NCBI GenBank assembly: GCA_965199975.1
Contig: OZ241340.1
Span: 1,984,001 to 2,048,000, forward strand
DNA: 64,000 nucleotides
Direction: 5' to 3'
Source of the DNA: JASLDZ01 sp965199975
GTDB taxonomy: Bacteria > Pseudomonadota > Alphaproteobacteria > Caulobacterales > Caulobacteraceae
The position numbers were made by a program, and so were the translations under genes. A model generated the notes under the pieces. It was not told the origin of the DNA. It was given only the letters and a program-made list of their open reading frames with translations, and did not search any database. Positions 30,439 to 39,514 of this stretch are shown here, in pieces (positions within the stretch are counted from its first letter, which is position 1; each line of letters starts with the position of its first letter).

Positions 30439-31920
30439 ATGTCCAGCACGCAGACGGAAACCGCAGGCCTTGCGGTCGAGACCAGCGAAAGCGATTTCGC
30501 CTCGCTCCTCCAGAAGGAGTTCAAGCCCAACACCGACCAGAAGAAGAGCCGCATCGAGCAGGCGGTTCAGACGCTTGCTCAGCAGGCGCTCTCCGACAGC
30601 AACGTGGTTGGCGAAGACATCTACCTGACTATTGAGGGGATGATTTCGGCTCTCGACCGCAAGTTGAGTGAAGAGGTCAACGAGATCATCCACCATCCCG
30701 ACTTCCAGCAGCTGGAATCCGCTTGGCGCGGGCTCAACTACCTCGTCATGAACACATCTACGGGCAAGGATCTAAAGATTCGCGTTCTTAATATCTCCAA
30801 AGACGAGACCCGCAAAATGCTGCGTCAGTACAAGGACGCGGCGTGGGATCAGAGCCCGCTGTTCAAGAAGGTGTATGAAGCGGAGTTTGGCCAGCTGGGT
30901 GGACAGCCTTTCGGAGCCTTCACGGCGGACTACTTCTTCGACAATTCGGGCCCCGACGTGGAAATCATGAAAGGCCTGTGCAAGATCGGGGCTGCCGCGC
31001 ACGCTCCGTTCCTCGCCGGCACTTCGCCCCAGATGATGGGCATGTCCAGCTGGCAGCAGCTGGCCAATCCGCGTGATCTCGCCAAACAGTTCGACAGCGT
31101 CGACTACATGGCTTGGCGCTCGTTCCGCGACACGCCTGACAGCCGCTACATGGCATTGACGTTGCCACGCTTCCTGGGTCGCGCGCCCTATGGTGCCACC
31201 ACCAATCCGGTCGACGAGTTCAGCTTCGAGGAGCAGACCGGGGGTGAGCACGACAGCCACCTGTGGGTGAACGCCGCCTACGCCCTGGCCACCCGCATCA
31301 CCGACGCCTTCAAGACATACGGCTGGACCACCCGCATCCGCGGCGTGGAGTCGGGCGGCACGGTGGAAGGTCTGCCCACCTCCATGTTCCCTACCGATGA
31401 CGGCGGGGTGGACGCCAAGTGCCCGACCGAGATCGCCATCAGCGACCGGAGGGAAGCAGAACTCTCCAAGTCGGGGTTCATGGCGCTGATCCACCGCAAG
31501 AACACCGATCAGGCGACCTTCATCGGAGCGCAGACGGTGCAGGCGCCCAAGGTGTACGAGGACCCCGGCGCCACGGCCAACGCCAACCTGGCCGCGCGCC
31601 TGCCCTATCTCTTCGCCTCATGCCGCTTCGCGCACTATCTCAAGTGCATGGTGCGCGACTGGGTAGGGTCGAACCGCGAGGGGCCGCAGCTAGAGATCGA
31701 TCTGCAGAACTGGCTCAACCAGTATATCGATCCCTCGCCGGATATCTCTTCCGAAGAGACGAAGGCGCGCAAGCCTCTCAAGGAGGCCAGCGTCGAAATT
31801 ATCCCTGATCCGGAAAATCCTGGTCAATACAGGGGGGTATTCCGCTTCGTGCCACACTATCAGTTTGAGGGCATGGACGTATCGCTCAGCATGGTGTCGC
31901 GCCTGCCGGGCAAAAAGTAA
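30439..31920 (+). CDS. tssC: TssC (VipB), T6SS contractile sheath large subunit
   Basis: A 493-aa sheath large subunit of standard length. Clear family segments include ESAWRGLNYLV, EFGQLGGQPFGAF, LPRFLGRAPYG, NAAYALATRIT and WLNQYIDP. It forms the contractile sheath with TssB and is recycled by ClpV. Codon usage in 30590-31200 is visibly less GC-biased than in the neighbours (more A/T at third positions), also seen in hcp and the 3' end of clpV. Confidence 0.98.
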   Translation: MSSTQTETAGLAVETSESDFASLLQKEFKPNTDQKKSRIEQAVQTLAQQALSDSNVVGEDIYLTIEGMISALDRKLSEEVNEIIHHPDFQQLESAWRGLNYLVMNTSTGKDLKIRVLNISKDETRKMLRQYKDAAWDQSPLFKKVYEAEFGQLGGQPFGAFTADYFFDNSGPDVEIMKGLCKIGAAAHAPFLAGTSPQMMGMSSWQQLANPRDLAKQFDSVDYMAWRSFRDTPDSRYMALTLPRFLGRAPYGATTNPVDEFSFEEQTGGEHDSHLWVNAAYALATRITDAFKTYGWTTRIRGVESGGTVEGLPTSMFPTDDGGVDAKCPTEIAISDRREAELSKSGFMALIHRKNTDQATFIGAQTVQAPKVYEDPGATANANLAARLPYLFASCRFAHYLKCMVRDWVGSNREGPQLEIDLQNWLNQYIDPSPDISSEETKARKPLKEASVEIIPDPENPGQYRGVFRFVPHYQFEGMDVSLSMVSRLPGKK

Positions 31921-31966
31921 GCTTACAGCTTTACAAACTTAACAGCATCAATCTCGGGAGAAATAG

Positions 31967-32473
31967 ATGGCCTTTGACACCTTTATGAAATTCGAGGGAC
32001 CCGCAGTCGAGGGCGAGAGCACCGCGACCGGTTTCGAGAATACGTTCGAGATCTATTCGTTTAGTTGGGGCGCCAGCAATCCGGTGACGATCGGTTCCAG
32101 CTCTGCTGGTCTTGCAGGCGGTAAGGTCTCGATCTCCAGCTTCAACGTAATGAAGAAGAGCGAGGCTGCGTCCACCAAGCTTTTCAACGCCTGCTGTACC
32201 GGTCAACACTACGAAAAGGTCACTGTGACCATGCGCAAGGCAACGGGCAGCGATGGCGGTCAATCTATGTTCCTACAGTATGTCTTCGAGAACTGCATGG
32301 TAGAGTCGATCCAGTGGTCGGGTTCAAGCGGTGGCGACGATTCTCCGACGGAGTCGGTCAGCATTGCGTTTGGTAAGGTGGGGATCACCTACATGGGTCA
32401 AGGCGCCAAGAAGGGCACCCTCGAAGCCAAGGGTACTGCATCTTGGGATCTCACCAAGGTCGCCAAGAGCTGA
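31967..32473 (+). CDS. hcp: Hcp (TssD), T6SS inner tube protein
   Basis: A 168-aa Hcp1-type tube subunit, the ring protein that is stacked inside the sheath and expelled with VgrG. It begins AFDTFMKFEGPAVEGES and keeps the family core around VTVTMRKATG and YVFENCMVES. The upstream 46 bp are AT-rich and end with GGGAGAA, a good ribosome site for a highly made protein. Third-position usage is more AT-rich than in the surrounding genes. Confidence 0.96.
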   Translation: MAFDTFMKFEGPAVEGESTATGFENTFEIYSFSWGASNPVTIGSSSAGLAGGKVSISSFNVMKKSEAASTKLFNACCTGQHYEKVTVTMRKATGSDGGQSMFLQYVFENCMVESIQWSGSSGGDDSPTESVSIAFGKVGITYMGQGAKKGTLEAKGTASWDLTKVAKS

Positions 32474-33225
32474 TGATGCCGGACGACCTGCTCCGCTCCG
32501 GCTCCCTCGCCGAGGTGAGGGCGGGGCTGGTCGACACGGTGAAGCGCGCGCCCGGGGACCAGGGCGCGCGCATGTTCCTCTGGCAGGTCATGGCCGCCCA
32601 GGGAGACTGGGACAAGGCGCTGGCCCAGCTGCGCGCCCTGGCCTCGCTCTCGCCCGAGGCGCAGATGCTGGCCACCGTCTACAGCCAGGCCATGGCGGCC
32701 GAGAAGCAGCGTGCGGAGGCCTACGCCGGCCGCGCACCTTTTCCGGTGCTCGTCGCCTCCTCGCCGTGGATTGAGGACTTGGCCAGGAGCCTGCACGCCG
32801 AGGGCGGCCAGGAGCTGCGCGGCAATGCGTTCGACGCAGCAGGTGATACGCCCGGCGAGGTCGAAGGGCGGCGTTTCGCCTGGATCGCCGACGTCGACCC
32901 CCGCCTCGGTCCGTCCTTCGAGGCCATCGTCGGCGGCAAGTATGGGCTCGTCCCCTTCGAAGCCGTCACGCGCATCAAGACCGAGGGGCCGCGCGACTTG
33001 CGCGACGTGGTGTGGCTGCCGGTGGAGATGACGCTGCGCTCGGGCCAGTCGGCCGCCGCCCTCCTGCCCGCGCGCTACCCGGGCAGCGAGGCGGGCGAGG
33101 CCGACGTGCAGCTCGGCCGCGCCACGATCTGGGAGGGCGAAGAGCCGCGCGGCCAGCGGGTATGGGCGCTCGACGACGGATCGGAACTCGGCCTTCTGGA
33201 CCTGCGCGACCTCGTGATGGCCTGA
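32473..33225 (+). CDS. tagJ: TagJ (ImpE-type) T6SS accessory protein
   Basis: A 250-aa ImpE/TagJ protein. The N-terminal third is a TPR-like helical region (RMFLWQVMAAQGDWDKALAQ). The C-terminal domain has ADVDPRLGPSFEAIVGGKYG and RDLRDVVWLPVEMTLRSGQ, typical of ImpE. TagJ binds the sheath subunit TssB in some systems and may influence ClpV-driven disassembly. ATG at 32473 overlaps the hcp stop (TGATG), with a second ATG at 32476. It lies just before tssE, a common order. Confidence 0.9.
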   Translation: MMPDDLLRSGSLAEVRAGLVDTVKRAPGDQGARMFLWQVMAAQGDWDKALAQLRALASLSPEAQMLATVYSQAMAAEKQRAEAYAGRAPFPVLVASSPWIEDLARSLHAEGGQELRGNAFDAAGDTPGEVEGRRFAWIADVDPRLGPSFEAIVGGKYGLVPFEAVTRIKTEGPRDLRDVVWLPVEMTLRSGQSAAALLPARYPGSEAGEADVQLGRATIWEGEEPRGQRVWALDDGSELGLLDLRDLVMA

Positions 33226-33233
33226 GGCCTGAC

Positions 33234-33764
33234 GTGAAGGGCGCCAAGCTCAACCCCACGCTATTCGACAAGCTGACGCTGGGCGACCGCGTCACCTCCG
33301 TGCTCGACGAGGGGCGCACCGAGATGGAGGATCTGGGCGCGCGCGCCTCCGTCGAGACGCGCATCGATCTCGACCGCTACGGCGAGAGCGCGGTGCGCGC
33401 CAGCGTGAGGCGCGAACTGGCCTGGCTGCTGAACACCGTGCGGCTGGAGGCCGGCGTAGACCTTTCGCGCACGCCGCAGGTGCGCACCTCGGTGCTGAAC
33501 TACGGCTTGCCCGACCTCACCGGGCGCGCGGCCTCGGCCGGGGCGGTCGCCGCGCGGGCCAGCGACATCGCCGAAGCCGTGCGCACCTTCGAACCGCGGC
33601 TCGACGCCAAGAAGCTTCACGTGGAGGCTCGCCCTGGCGTGGACGAGCACAACGCCATCGCCTTCGTGATCCACGGCGACGTCACTGCGGCGGTGGGGGC
33701 GCTGCCCGTGCGCTTTCTCGCCAGCGTCGAGGTCGAGACCGGCGAAGCCGTCGTCAAGGAATAG
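33234..33764 (+). CDS. tssE: TssE (gp25-like) T6SS baseplate protein
   Basis: A 176-aa baseplate wedge protein with a gp25-like fold. It has the lead segment PTLFDKLTLGD, then RRELAWLLNT, SVLNYGLPDLTG and a C-terminal RFLASVEVETGEA. GTG at 33234 is taken as start, since the longer open frame upstream runs antiparallel in meaning through tagJ. It is followed 6 bp later by tssF. Confidence 0.92.
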   Translation: MKGAKLNPTLFDKLTLGDRVTSVLDEGRTEMEDLGARASVETRIDLDRYGESAVRASVRRELAWLLNTVRLEAGVDLSRTPQVRTSVLNYGLPDLTGRAASAGAVAARASDIAEAVRTFEPRLDAKKLHVEARPGVDEHNAIAFVIHGDVTAAVGALPVRFLASVEVETGEAVVKE

Positions 33765-33770
33765 GCGCGC

Positions 33771-35627
33771 GTGGATCCTCGCCTGCTGCGCGCCTACAAC
33801 GAGGAGCTGACCTACCTGCGCGAGACCTCGCGCGAGTTCGGGCAGGAGCACGAGGTCGCGGCGGGCTACCTGGGTCTGAAGACGCCCAACGACCCGGACC
33901 CATACGTCGAACGACTGCTGGAGGGGGTGGCGTTCCTGTCGGCGCGGGTCAGCCTCAAGCTCTCCGACCAGTTTCCGGAGTTCACCCAGCACCTCCTGCA
34001 GGCGATCCAGCCCAACTACCTCTCGCCCACCCCCTCCATGTGCGTGGTGGCGCTGCAGCCCGAAGAGGGGGACGAGGCGCTGGCCAAGGGCGTGGGCGTG
34101 CCGCGGCTGACCAAGCTCACCGCGCCCGTTCAAGGGCACGACACGCCGGTCACCTTCCGCACCGGCCAGCGGGTGGAGCTGCTGCCGCTCAAGATCGCCG
34201 AGGCGCAGTACCTGCCCACGCGCGCCTCGGTGGCCACCTACGCGGCGGCGGCCGGGGTGCGGGCGGAGGCCGGCCTGCGCATCCGTTTCCAATCGACGGC
34301 GGGCCCTCTCTCCAGCATCGCGCCCGAGCACCTGCCGGTCTGGATGGCGGGCTCGGAGACCACGCCCGGCGAACTCTACCGCCAGCTCGTAGGCGACGCG
34401 GTGGCCGTGGTGGCGCTCAGCGACGCCAAGACGCCCGTGCGCACCACGGGCCTGCCCAAGCCTGCGGCCTGGGGCTTCGGCGAGGATTGCGCGCTGCTGC
34501 CCAGCGAGGGGCGCGCCTTCCGCGGCTATCGCATCCTCTCGGAATACTTCGCCTGCCCCGAGCGCTTCCTGTTCGCGGACCTGCAGGATCTCGGCCGCGC
34601 TTTCGCCCACAGCACCGAATGGTGCGACATGGTGATCCTGTTCGAACGCTCGGCCCCGGCGCTGATCGATGCGGTCAGCGCCGAGTCGCTGCGCCTGTTC
34701 TGCACGCCGGCGGTCAATCTGTTCGAGATGAGCCTGGGGCGCACCACGGTGTCGCCCTACGAGCACGAGCACCTGGTCATGGCCGACCGAACCCGGCCGG
34801 TGGACTACGAGGTGTTCCGCCTGCTGGAGGTTACCGCCTTCGGGCGCACCAGCGGCGCGCGCCCGGCGGCGCCGCTCTACGCCTCGGGCAGCCTGCTTTA
34901 CGACTGGCAGGACGCCATCTTCTACGTGACCCGACTGAAGCCGCGCCGCCTTTCCACCCGCGAGCAGCGGCTGAAGCGGCGCACCGACTATGTGGGCACC
35001 GAGACCTTCGTCAGCCTGGCCTCGCCTGGCGCGGCCGAGCGGCTGGACGACATCTTCGAGCTCGGACTGCGCGCGCTGGTCACCAATCGCGAGTTGCCCG
35101 AGCTCCTGCGGTTCTCAGGCTCAGGCTCCGACTTCCAGATCTCCGATGCGGCGGGCGTGAAGGGGGTCGAGGTGGTGCGCGCGCCGACGCGGCCCCGACC
35201 GCCGCTGGGGCTGGGGGACTCCGCGTGGCGGGTGATCAGCCACCTGACGCCCAACTACGCCTCGCTGATCGACGCGCCAGACGGTTCGCCCGACCTCCTC
35301 AAGGACCACCTGGCGTTGTACGGGCGGCCGGAGGACCCGGTGATGCGCCGCCAGATCGACGGCATCCAGGCGGTGACCTCGCGCTCGGTGACGCGGCGGG
35401 TGTCCGACGTGGACCGGCTGGCCTTCGGGCGGGGGCGCCAGGCGCGCATTCGCCTGGACGACAGCTCGTACGAGAACGGCCGCATGTACCTGTTCACCGC
35501 GGTGGTGGATCGGTTCCTAGCGGAGTTCGCCTCCATCAACAGCTTTGTGGAAACGGTTTTCGAAAGTCCTGATCAAGGAGAGGTGGCGCGATGGCCCGCC
35601 CGCACGGGTCGACGACCGACCATCTGA
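33771..35627 (+). CDS. tssF: TssF T6SS baseplate protein
   Basis: A 618-aa baseplate wedge component that forms a complex with TssG, TssE and TssK. Family hallmarks: LLRAYNEELTYLRETSREFGQEH at the N terminus, DPYVERLLEGVAFLSARV, LLQAIQPNYLSPTPSM and RRVSDVDRLAFGRG near the end. Start is GTG at 33771. Its 3' end overlaps tssG by 37 bp, the longest gene overlap in the locus. Confidence 0.96.
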   Translation: MDPRLLRAYNEELTYLRETSREFGQEHEVAAGYLGLKTPNDPDPYVERLLEGVAFLSARVSLKLSDQFPEFTQHLLQAIQPNYLSPTPSMCVVALQPEEGDEALAKGVGVPRLTKLTAPVQGHDTPVTFRTGQRVELLPLKIAEAQYLPTRASVATYAAAAGVRAEAGLRIRFQSTAGPLSSIAPEHLPVWMAGSETTPGELYRQLVGDAVAVVALSDAKTPVRTTGLPKPAAWGFGEDCALLPSEGRAFRGYRILSEYFACPERFLFADLQDLGRAFAHSTEWCDMVILFERSAPALIDAVSAESLRLFCTPAVNLFEMSLGRTTVSPYEHEHLVMADRTRPVDYEVFRLLEVTAFGRTSGARPAAPLYASGSLLYDWQDAIFYVTRLKPRRLSTREQRLKRRTDYVGTETFVSLASPGAAERLDDIFELGLRALVTNRELPELLRFSGSGSDFQISDAAGVKGVEVVRAPTRPRPPLGLGDSAWRVISHLTPNYASLIDAPDGSPDLLKDHLALYGRPEDPVMRRQIDGIQAVTSRSVTRRVSDVDRLAFGRGRQARIRLDDSSYENGRMYLFTAVVDRFLAEFASINSFVETVFESPDQGEVARWPARTGRRPTI

Positions 35628-36619
35628 CCCTGCTCAAGGACGCGCAGGCGGCCCCCACGCGGTGGGGCTTTCTGGCGCTCCTGCGCAGGGCCGAGGCGTT
35701 GGCTTCCGGGCTGCCGCGCATCGGGCGCTCGCGCTTGCCCTCGCAGAACGTGGTGGACTTGGCGCAGACGCCCAGCCTCGCTTTTCCGCCCGCCACGGTG
35801 GAGTCCATCGAGGCCGCGCCGCACGGGCGCATGCGGGTGCGCAGCCTGTTTCTCGGGCTCACCGGCCCCATGGGCGCCCTGCCGACGCACCTCACCGAAT
35901 ACGCTTTCTACGAGCGCCGCATGGGGTCTGAGCGGCCTTTCGGCGGATGGCTGGACCTCCTCACCGACCGCATGCTGCAGTTCTTCTACCGCGCCTGGGC
36001 CGACAGCCAGCCCACGGCCAGCGCCGACCGGCCGGAGGACGACCGCTTCGGGGGCTATGTGGCGGCCCTCTCCGGCGCGGCGCACGGGGCGGGGGAGGCG
36101 AAGGGCTTCGCCGGCTTCAGCCGCGACAACCGCCTCCACTACGCCGGCGCCTTCGTCTCGCGCCGCAGCGCCGCGGTGCTGCAGGACGCGCTCTCCCATC
36201 TGTTGGGCCGCCCGGTCCGGATCCGCGAGAACGTGGCCCGCTGGCGCGACGTGGAGCCCGGCGACCGCACGCGGCTCGGCGCGCCCCGGCGCGGCGGCCG
36301 TCACAACACGCTCGGCGTCGACACCGTGTTGGGCGGCCGGGTGCGTCAGGCGGAGGACACCTTTCGGGTGACCGTGCGAGCGACCGATGCGGATGACTAC
36401 CGCCGGCTCCTCCCCGGACAGTCGGCGCACGAGGCTGCGCGCGAGGCGCTGCACGCGCTGGCGCCCAGTGATCTCAGCTGGGAGCTCGAGCTCGAGCTTC
36501 CCGAACCCAAGGCTCCCGGCGCGCGCCTCGACGGCGGCGCCATGCTGGGCGCGATGAGTTGGGCCGCTCCTCGCGGCCGCGCCGGCGTGATCCGCGCAGA
36601 CGCTCGTATCCGACACTAG
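35591..36619 (+). CDS. tssG: TssG T6SS baseplate protein
   Basis: A 342-aa partner of TssF. Diagnostic segments are WGFLALLRRAEA near residue 22, LPTHLTEYAFYER, LDLLTDRMLQFFYRAWADSQP and RDNRLHYAGAF. It starts inside tssF, with a Shine-Dalgarno AAGGAGAGG at 35575-35583. It is followed 17 bp later by clpV. Confidence 0.95.
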   Translation: MARPHGSTTDHLTLLKDAQAAPTRWGFLALLRRAEALASGLPRIGRSRLPSQNVVDLAQTPSLAFPPATVESIEAAPHGRMRVRSLFLGLTGPMGALPTHLTEYAFYERRMGSERPFGGWLDLLTDRMLQFFYRAWADSQPTASADRPEDDRFGGYVAALSGAAHGAGEAKGFAGFSRDNRLHYAGAFVSRRSAAVLQDALSHLLGRPVRIRENVARWRDVEPGDRTRLGAPRRGGRHNTLGVDTVLGGRVRQAEDTFRVTVRATDADDYRRLLPGQSAHEAAREALHALAPSDLSWELELELPEPKAPGARLDGGAMLGAMSWAAPRGRAGVIRADARIRH

Positions 36620-36636
36620 ACCTGTAGGAAGCACCC

Positions 36637-39393
36637 ATGGCCGAGATTTCCCGCGCGTCGCTCTTCGGGCGGCTGAACCCCACCACGCTGAAGGCCATCG
36701 AGACGGCGACGAGCTTCGCCAAGATGCGCGGCAATCCCTACGTGGAGCTGGTGCACTGGGTGCACGTGCTGCTGCAGGACCCCCGCAACGACCTCGGCGC
36801 CATCCGCACAGCCTTCAAGATGGACGACGCCAAGCTGGCCCGCGACGTGGTGGCGGCCCTGGATCAGCTGCCCCGGGGCGCCACCGCCGTCAGCGACTTT
36901 TCGCCCCTGGTGGAGGAGGCGGTGCAGAACGGCTGGCTGTACGCCTCCCTGCAGTTCTCCGCCGGCAAGGTGCGCTCCGGTCACCTGCTGTTCGGCATGC
37001 TCAAGACGCAATCGCTGAAGAACGCGCTGTTCAACATGAGCCCTGAGTTCCGTAAGGTCTCCATCGACCAGCTGAGCGAGCAGTTCGAGAAGATCACCGG
37101 CGGCTCCTCCGAGGTGGGCACGGCGGCGGCCTCGCCGGGCGACGGCTTCGCCACGCCGGGCGAGGCGGTTCCCGGCGCCGCCGGCGAGGGCGAGGCGCTG
37201 GCCAAGTATTCCATCGATCTCACCGAGCGGGCGCGAGAGGGCAAGATCGACCGGATCGTCGGGCGCGACGCCGAGATCCGCCAGTGTATCGACATCCTGC
37301 TGCGTCGCCGCCAGAACAACCCGATCCTCACCGGCGAGGCCGGCGTCGGCAAGACGGCGGTGGTGGAGGGCTTCGCTAAGCGCATCGCCGACGGCGACGT
37401 GCCGCCCGCCCTGCAGGGCGTGACCCTGCGCTCGCTAGACATTGGCCTGATGCAGGCCGGCGCCAGCATGAAGGGCGAGTTCGAGAAGCGCCTGCGCCAG
37501 GTGATCGACGAGGTGGAGTCCTCTCCTAAGCCGATCATCCTGTTCATCGACGAGGCTCACACCCTGATCGGCGCGGGCGGTCAGGCCGGCACGGGCGATG
37601 CGGCCAACCTGCTCAAGCCCGCGCTCGCCCGCGGCCAGCTGCGCACCATCGCCGCCACCACCTGGGCCGAGTACCGCCAATACTTCGAGAAGGACCCGGC
37701 GCTGACCCGCCGCTTCCAGACCGTCAACGTAGGCGAGCCCGAGACCGACAAGGCCATAGCCATGATCCGCTCGGTGGCGCCCATGATGGAGAAGCACCAC
37801 GGCGTGATCGTGTTGGACGAGGCGGTGGAGGGCGCGGTCAAGCTCAGCCAGCGCTACGTCCCGGCCCGCCAGTTGCCCGACAAGGCGGTGAGCCTCTTGG
37901 ACACCGCCGCCGCCCGCGTTGCTGTGAGCCAGCACGCCACGCCGGCCCAGGTGGAGGACCGGAAGCGCCGGGTGGAGCTCTTGGGCGTGGAGATCGAGAT
38001 CGCCGAGCGCGAGGTGGAGGGTCGCTACGCCAGCTCCCCCGATCGGGTCGCCAAGCTGAAGGAGGCGCTGGCCACCGCCCAGGCGGATTATGACCAGATC
38101 ACCGCCAAATGGGACGCCGAGAAGGCGGCGCTCGAGAAGGCCAAAGTCGCGCGCGCCGCCTTCCAGGCCGCGCGAGGCGGGGAGGGGACTTCGCCCGAGG
38201 CCGCCGCGGCTCTGCCGGGCGCCGAAGGCGAGACCGCCGGCGGCTTCTCCTCGGGCGAGGCCGAGGCCAAAGCGGCCACGGAGGCGCCGACGCTCGCCCT
38301 CTCCCTGGCCGACGCCGAGGCGCAGCTCGACGCGGCCCTGGCCGAGATGCGCTCCGCCCAGGGCGACAGCCCCATGGTGTTCGCCGAGGTGGACGCAGAC
38401 GCGGTGGCAGCCGTCGTGGGCGACTGGACCGGCATCCCGATCGGCCGGATGGTCAAGAACGAAATTCAGTCTGTGCTGAAAATCGCTGACGAACTGAAGA
38501 CGCGGGTGGTCGGTCAGGACCATTCGATGGACGCCATCTCCAAGCGCATTCAAACCAGCCGCGCCAAGCTCGACAATCCCAACAAGCCGGTAGGCGTGTT
38601 CATGCTGGCCGGTCCCTCGGGTGTAGGTAAGACCGAGACAGCGCACGTCCTGAGCGAACTGCTCTACTCCGGCGACGATTCTATGATCGTCATCAACATG
38701 AGCGAGTTCCAGGAGGCGCACACCGTCTCCACCCTGAAGGGCGCACCGGCGGGGTATGTCGGTTATGGGCAGGGCGGTGTGCTGACCGAGGCGGTGCGTC
38801 GGCGGCCCTACAGCGTGGTCCTGCTCGACGAGGTGGAGAAAGCTCATCCCGACGTGCACGAGATGTTCTTCCAAGTGTTCGACAAGGGGTACATGGACGA
38901 TAGCGAAGGTCGGTACATCGACTTCAAGAACTGCCTGATCCTGCTCACCACCAATGTCGGCACCGAGCTGATCACCAGCCTGTCTGAGGACGAGGAGACC
39001 AAGCCCGATCCAGAGAGCCTGGCTCAGCAGCTGCGGCCCGACCTCCTCAAGGTGTTCCCACCGGCCCTGCTCGGCCGCCTTATTGTGCTGCCTTACTATC
39101 CGCTCAGCCCCGACATGCTGAAGGGCATTGTCAAGCTGCAGCTCAACCGCATCGTCAAGCGGGTGGCCGAGAACCACGACATCACGTTCAAGTATGACGA
39201 CACCGTCGTCGACCTGATCGTGTCGCGCTGCAACGAGGTGGCCTCAGGCGGGCGCATGATAGATGCGATCCTCACCAACACCATGCTTCCCGAACTCTCT
39301 ATAGAGTTACTCAACCGGCAGATGGGTGGCGAGGAGGTTCAGGCGATTTCGGTCACAACCGACGCTGAGGGCTTCGCGTACAGCTTCGCCTAG
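36637..39393 (+). CDS. clpV: TssH (ClpV), T6SS sheath-recycling AAA+ ATPase
   Basis: A 918-aa ClpB-type ATPase that disassembles contracted TssBC sheath. It has an N-terminal sheath-binding domain (1-160), a first AAA+ module with Walker A GEAGVGKT at 233-240, a middle coiled-coil segment, and a second AAA+ module with GPSGVGKT at 659-666. The middle region carries an Ala/Glu/Gly-rich insert (about 510-560). The C terminus has the ClpV-type end rather than ClpB's. This is the last T6SS gene; a strong hairpin follows its stop. DNA after about 38450 becomes less GC-biased. Confidence 0.96.
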   Translation: MAEISRASLFGRLNPTTLKAIETATSFAKMRGNPYVELVHWVHVLLQDPRNDLGAIRTAFKMDDAKLARDVVAALDQLPRGATAVSDFSPLVEEAVQNGWLYASLQFSAGKVRSGHLLFGMLKTQSLKNALFNMSPEFRKVSIDQLSEQFEKITGGSSEVGTAAASPGDGFATPGEAVPGAAGEGEALAKYSIDLTERAREGKIDRIVGRDAEIRQCIDILLRRRQNNPILTGEAGVGKTAVVEGFAKRIADGDVPPALQGVTLRSLDIGLMQAGASMKGEFEKRLRQVIDEVESSPKPIILFIDEAHTLIGAGGQAGTGDAANLLKPALARGQLRTIAATTWAEYRQYFEKDPALTRRFQTVNVGEPETDKAIAMIRSVAPMMEKHHGVIVLDEAVEGAVKLSQRYVPARQLPDKAVSLLDTAAARVAVSQHATPAQVEDRKRRVELLGVEIEIAEREVEGRYASSPDRVAKLKEALATAQADYDQITAKWDAEKAALEKAKVARAAFQAARGGEGTSPEAAAALPGAEGETAGGFSSGEAEAKAATEAPTLALSLADAEAQLDAALAEMRSAQGDSPMVFAEVDADAVAAVVGDWTGIPIGRMVKNEIQSVLKIADELKTRVVGQDHSMDAISKRIQTSRAKLDNPNKPVGVFMLAGPSGVGKTETAHVLSELLYSGDDSMIVINMSEFQEAHTVSTLKGAPAGYVGYGQGGVLTEAVRRRPYSVVLLDEVEKAHPDVHEMFFQVFDKGYMDDSEGRYIDFKNCLILLTTNVGTELITSLSEDEETKPDPESLAQQLRPDLLKVFPPALLGRLIVLPYYPLSPDMLKGIVKLQLNRIVKRVAENHDITFKYDDTVVDLIVSRCNEVASGGRMIDAILTNTMLPELSIELLNRQMGGEEVQAISVTTDAEGFAYSFA

Positions 39394-39408
39394 TCCCGCG
39401 CTGCCAAA

Positions 39409-39438
39409 GCCGGGATGGCCATTGGAGACCATCCCGGC
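39409..39438 (+). terminator. Hairpin after clpV, probable end of the T6SS operon
   Basis: A perfect 10-bp GC-rich stem (39409-39418 with 39429-39438) and a 10-nt loop start 15 bp after the clpV stop. No T-run follows, but position and strength suit a transcript end. Confidence 0.6.
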
Positions 39439-39514
39439 GGAATGCGGTGCGCTATTGAAAACGGTTGAATAACCACGCTTGGGATCCGAGCTCTTTACGT
39501 TTGGACGGTAGTGT

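Noticed and set aside
36637..39393. ClpB chaperone rather than ClpV
   Set aside because: Position after tssG and the divergent N-terminal domain fit the T6SS enzyme.
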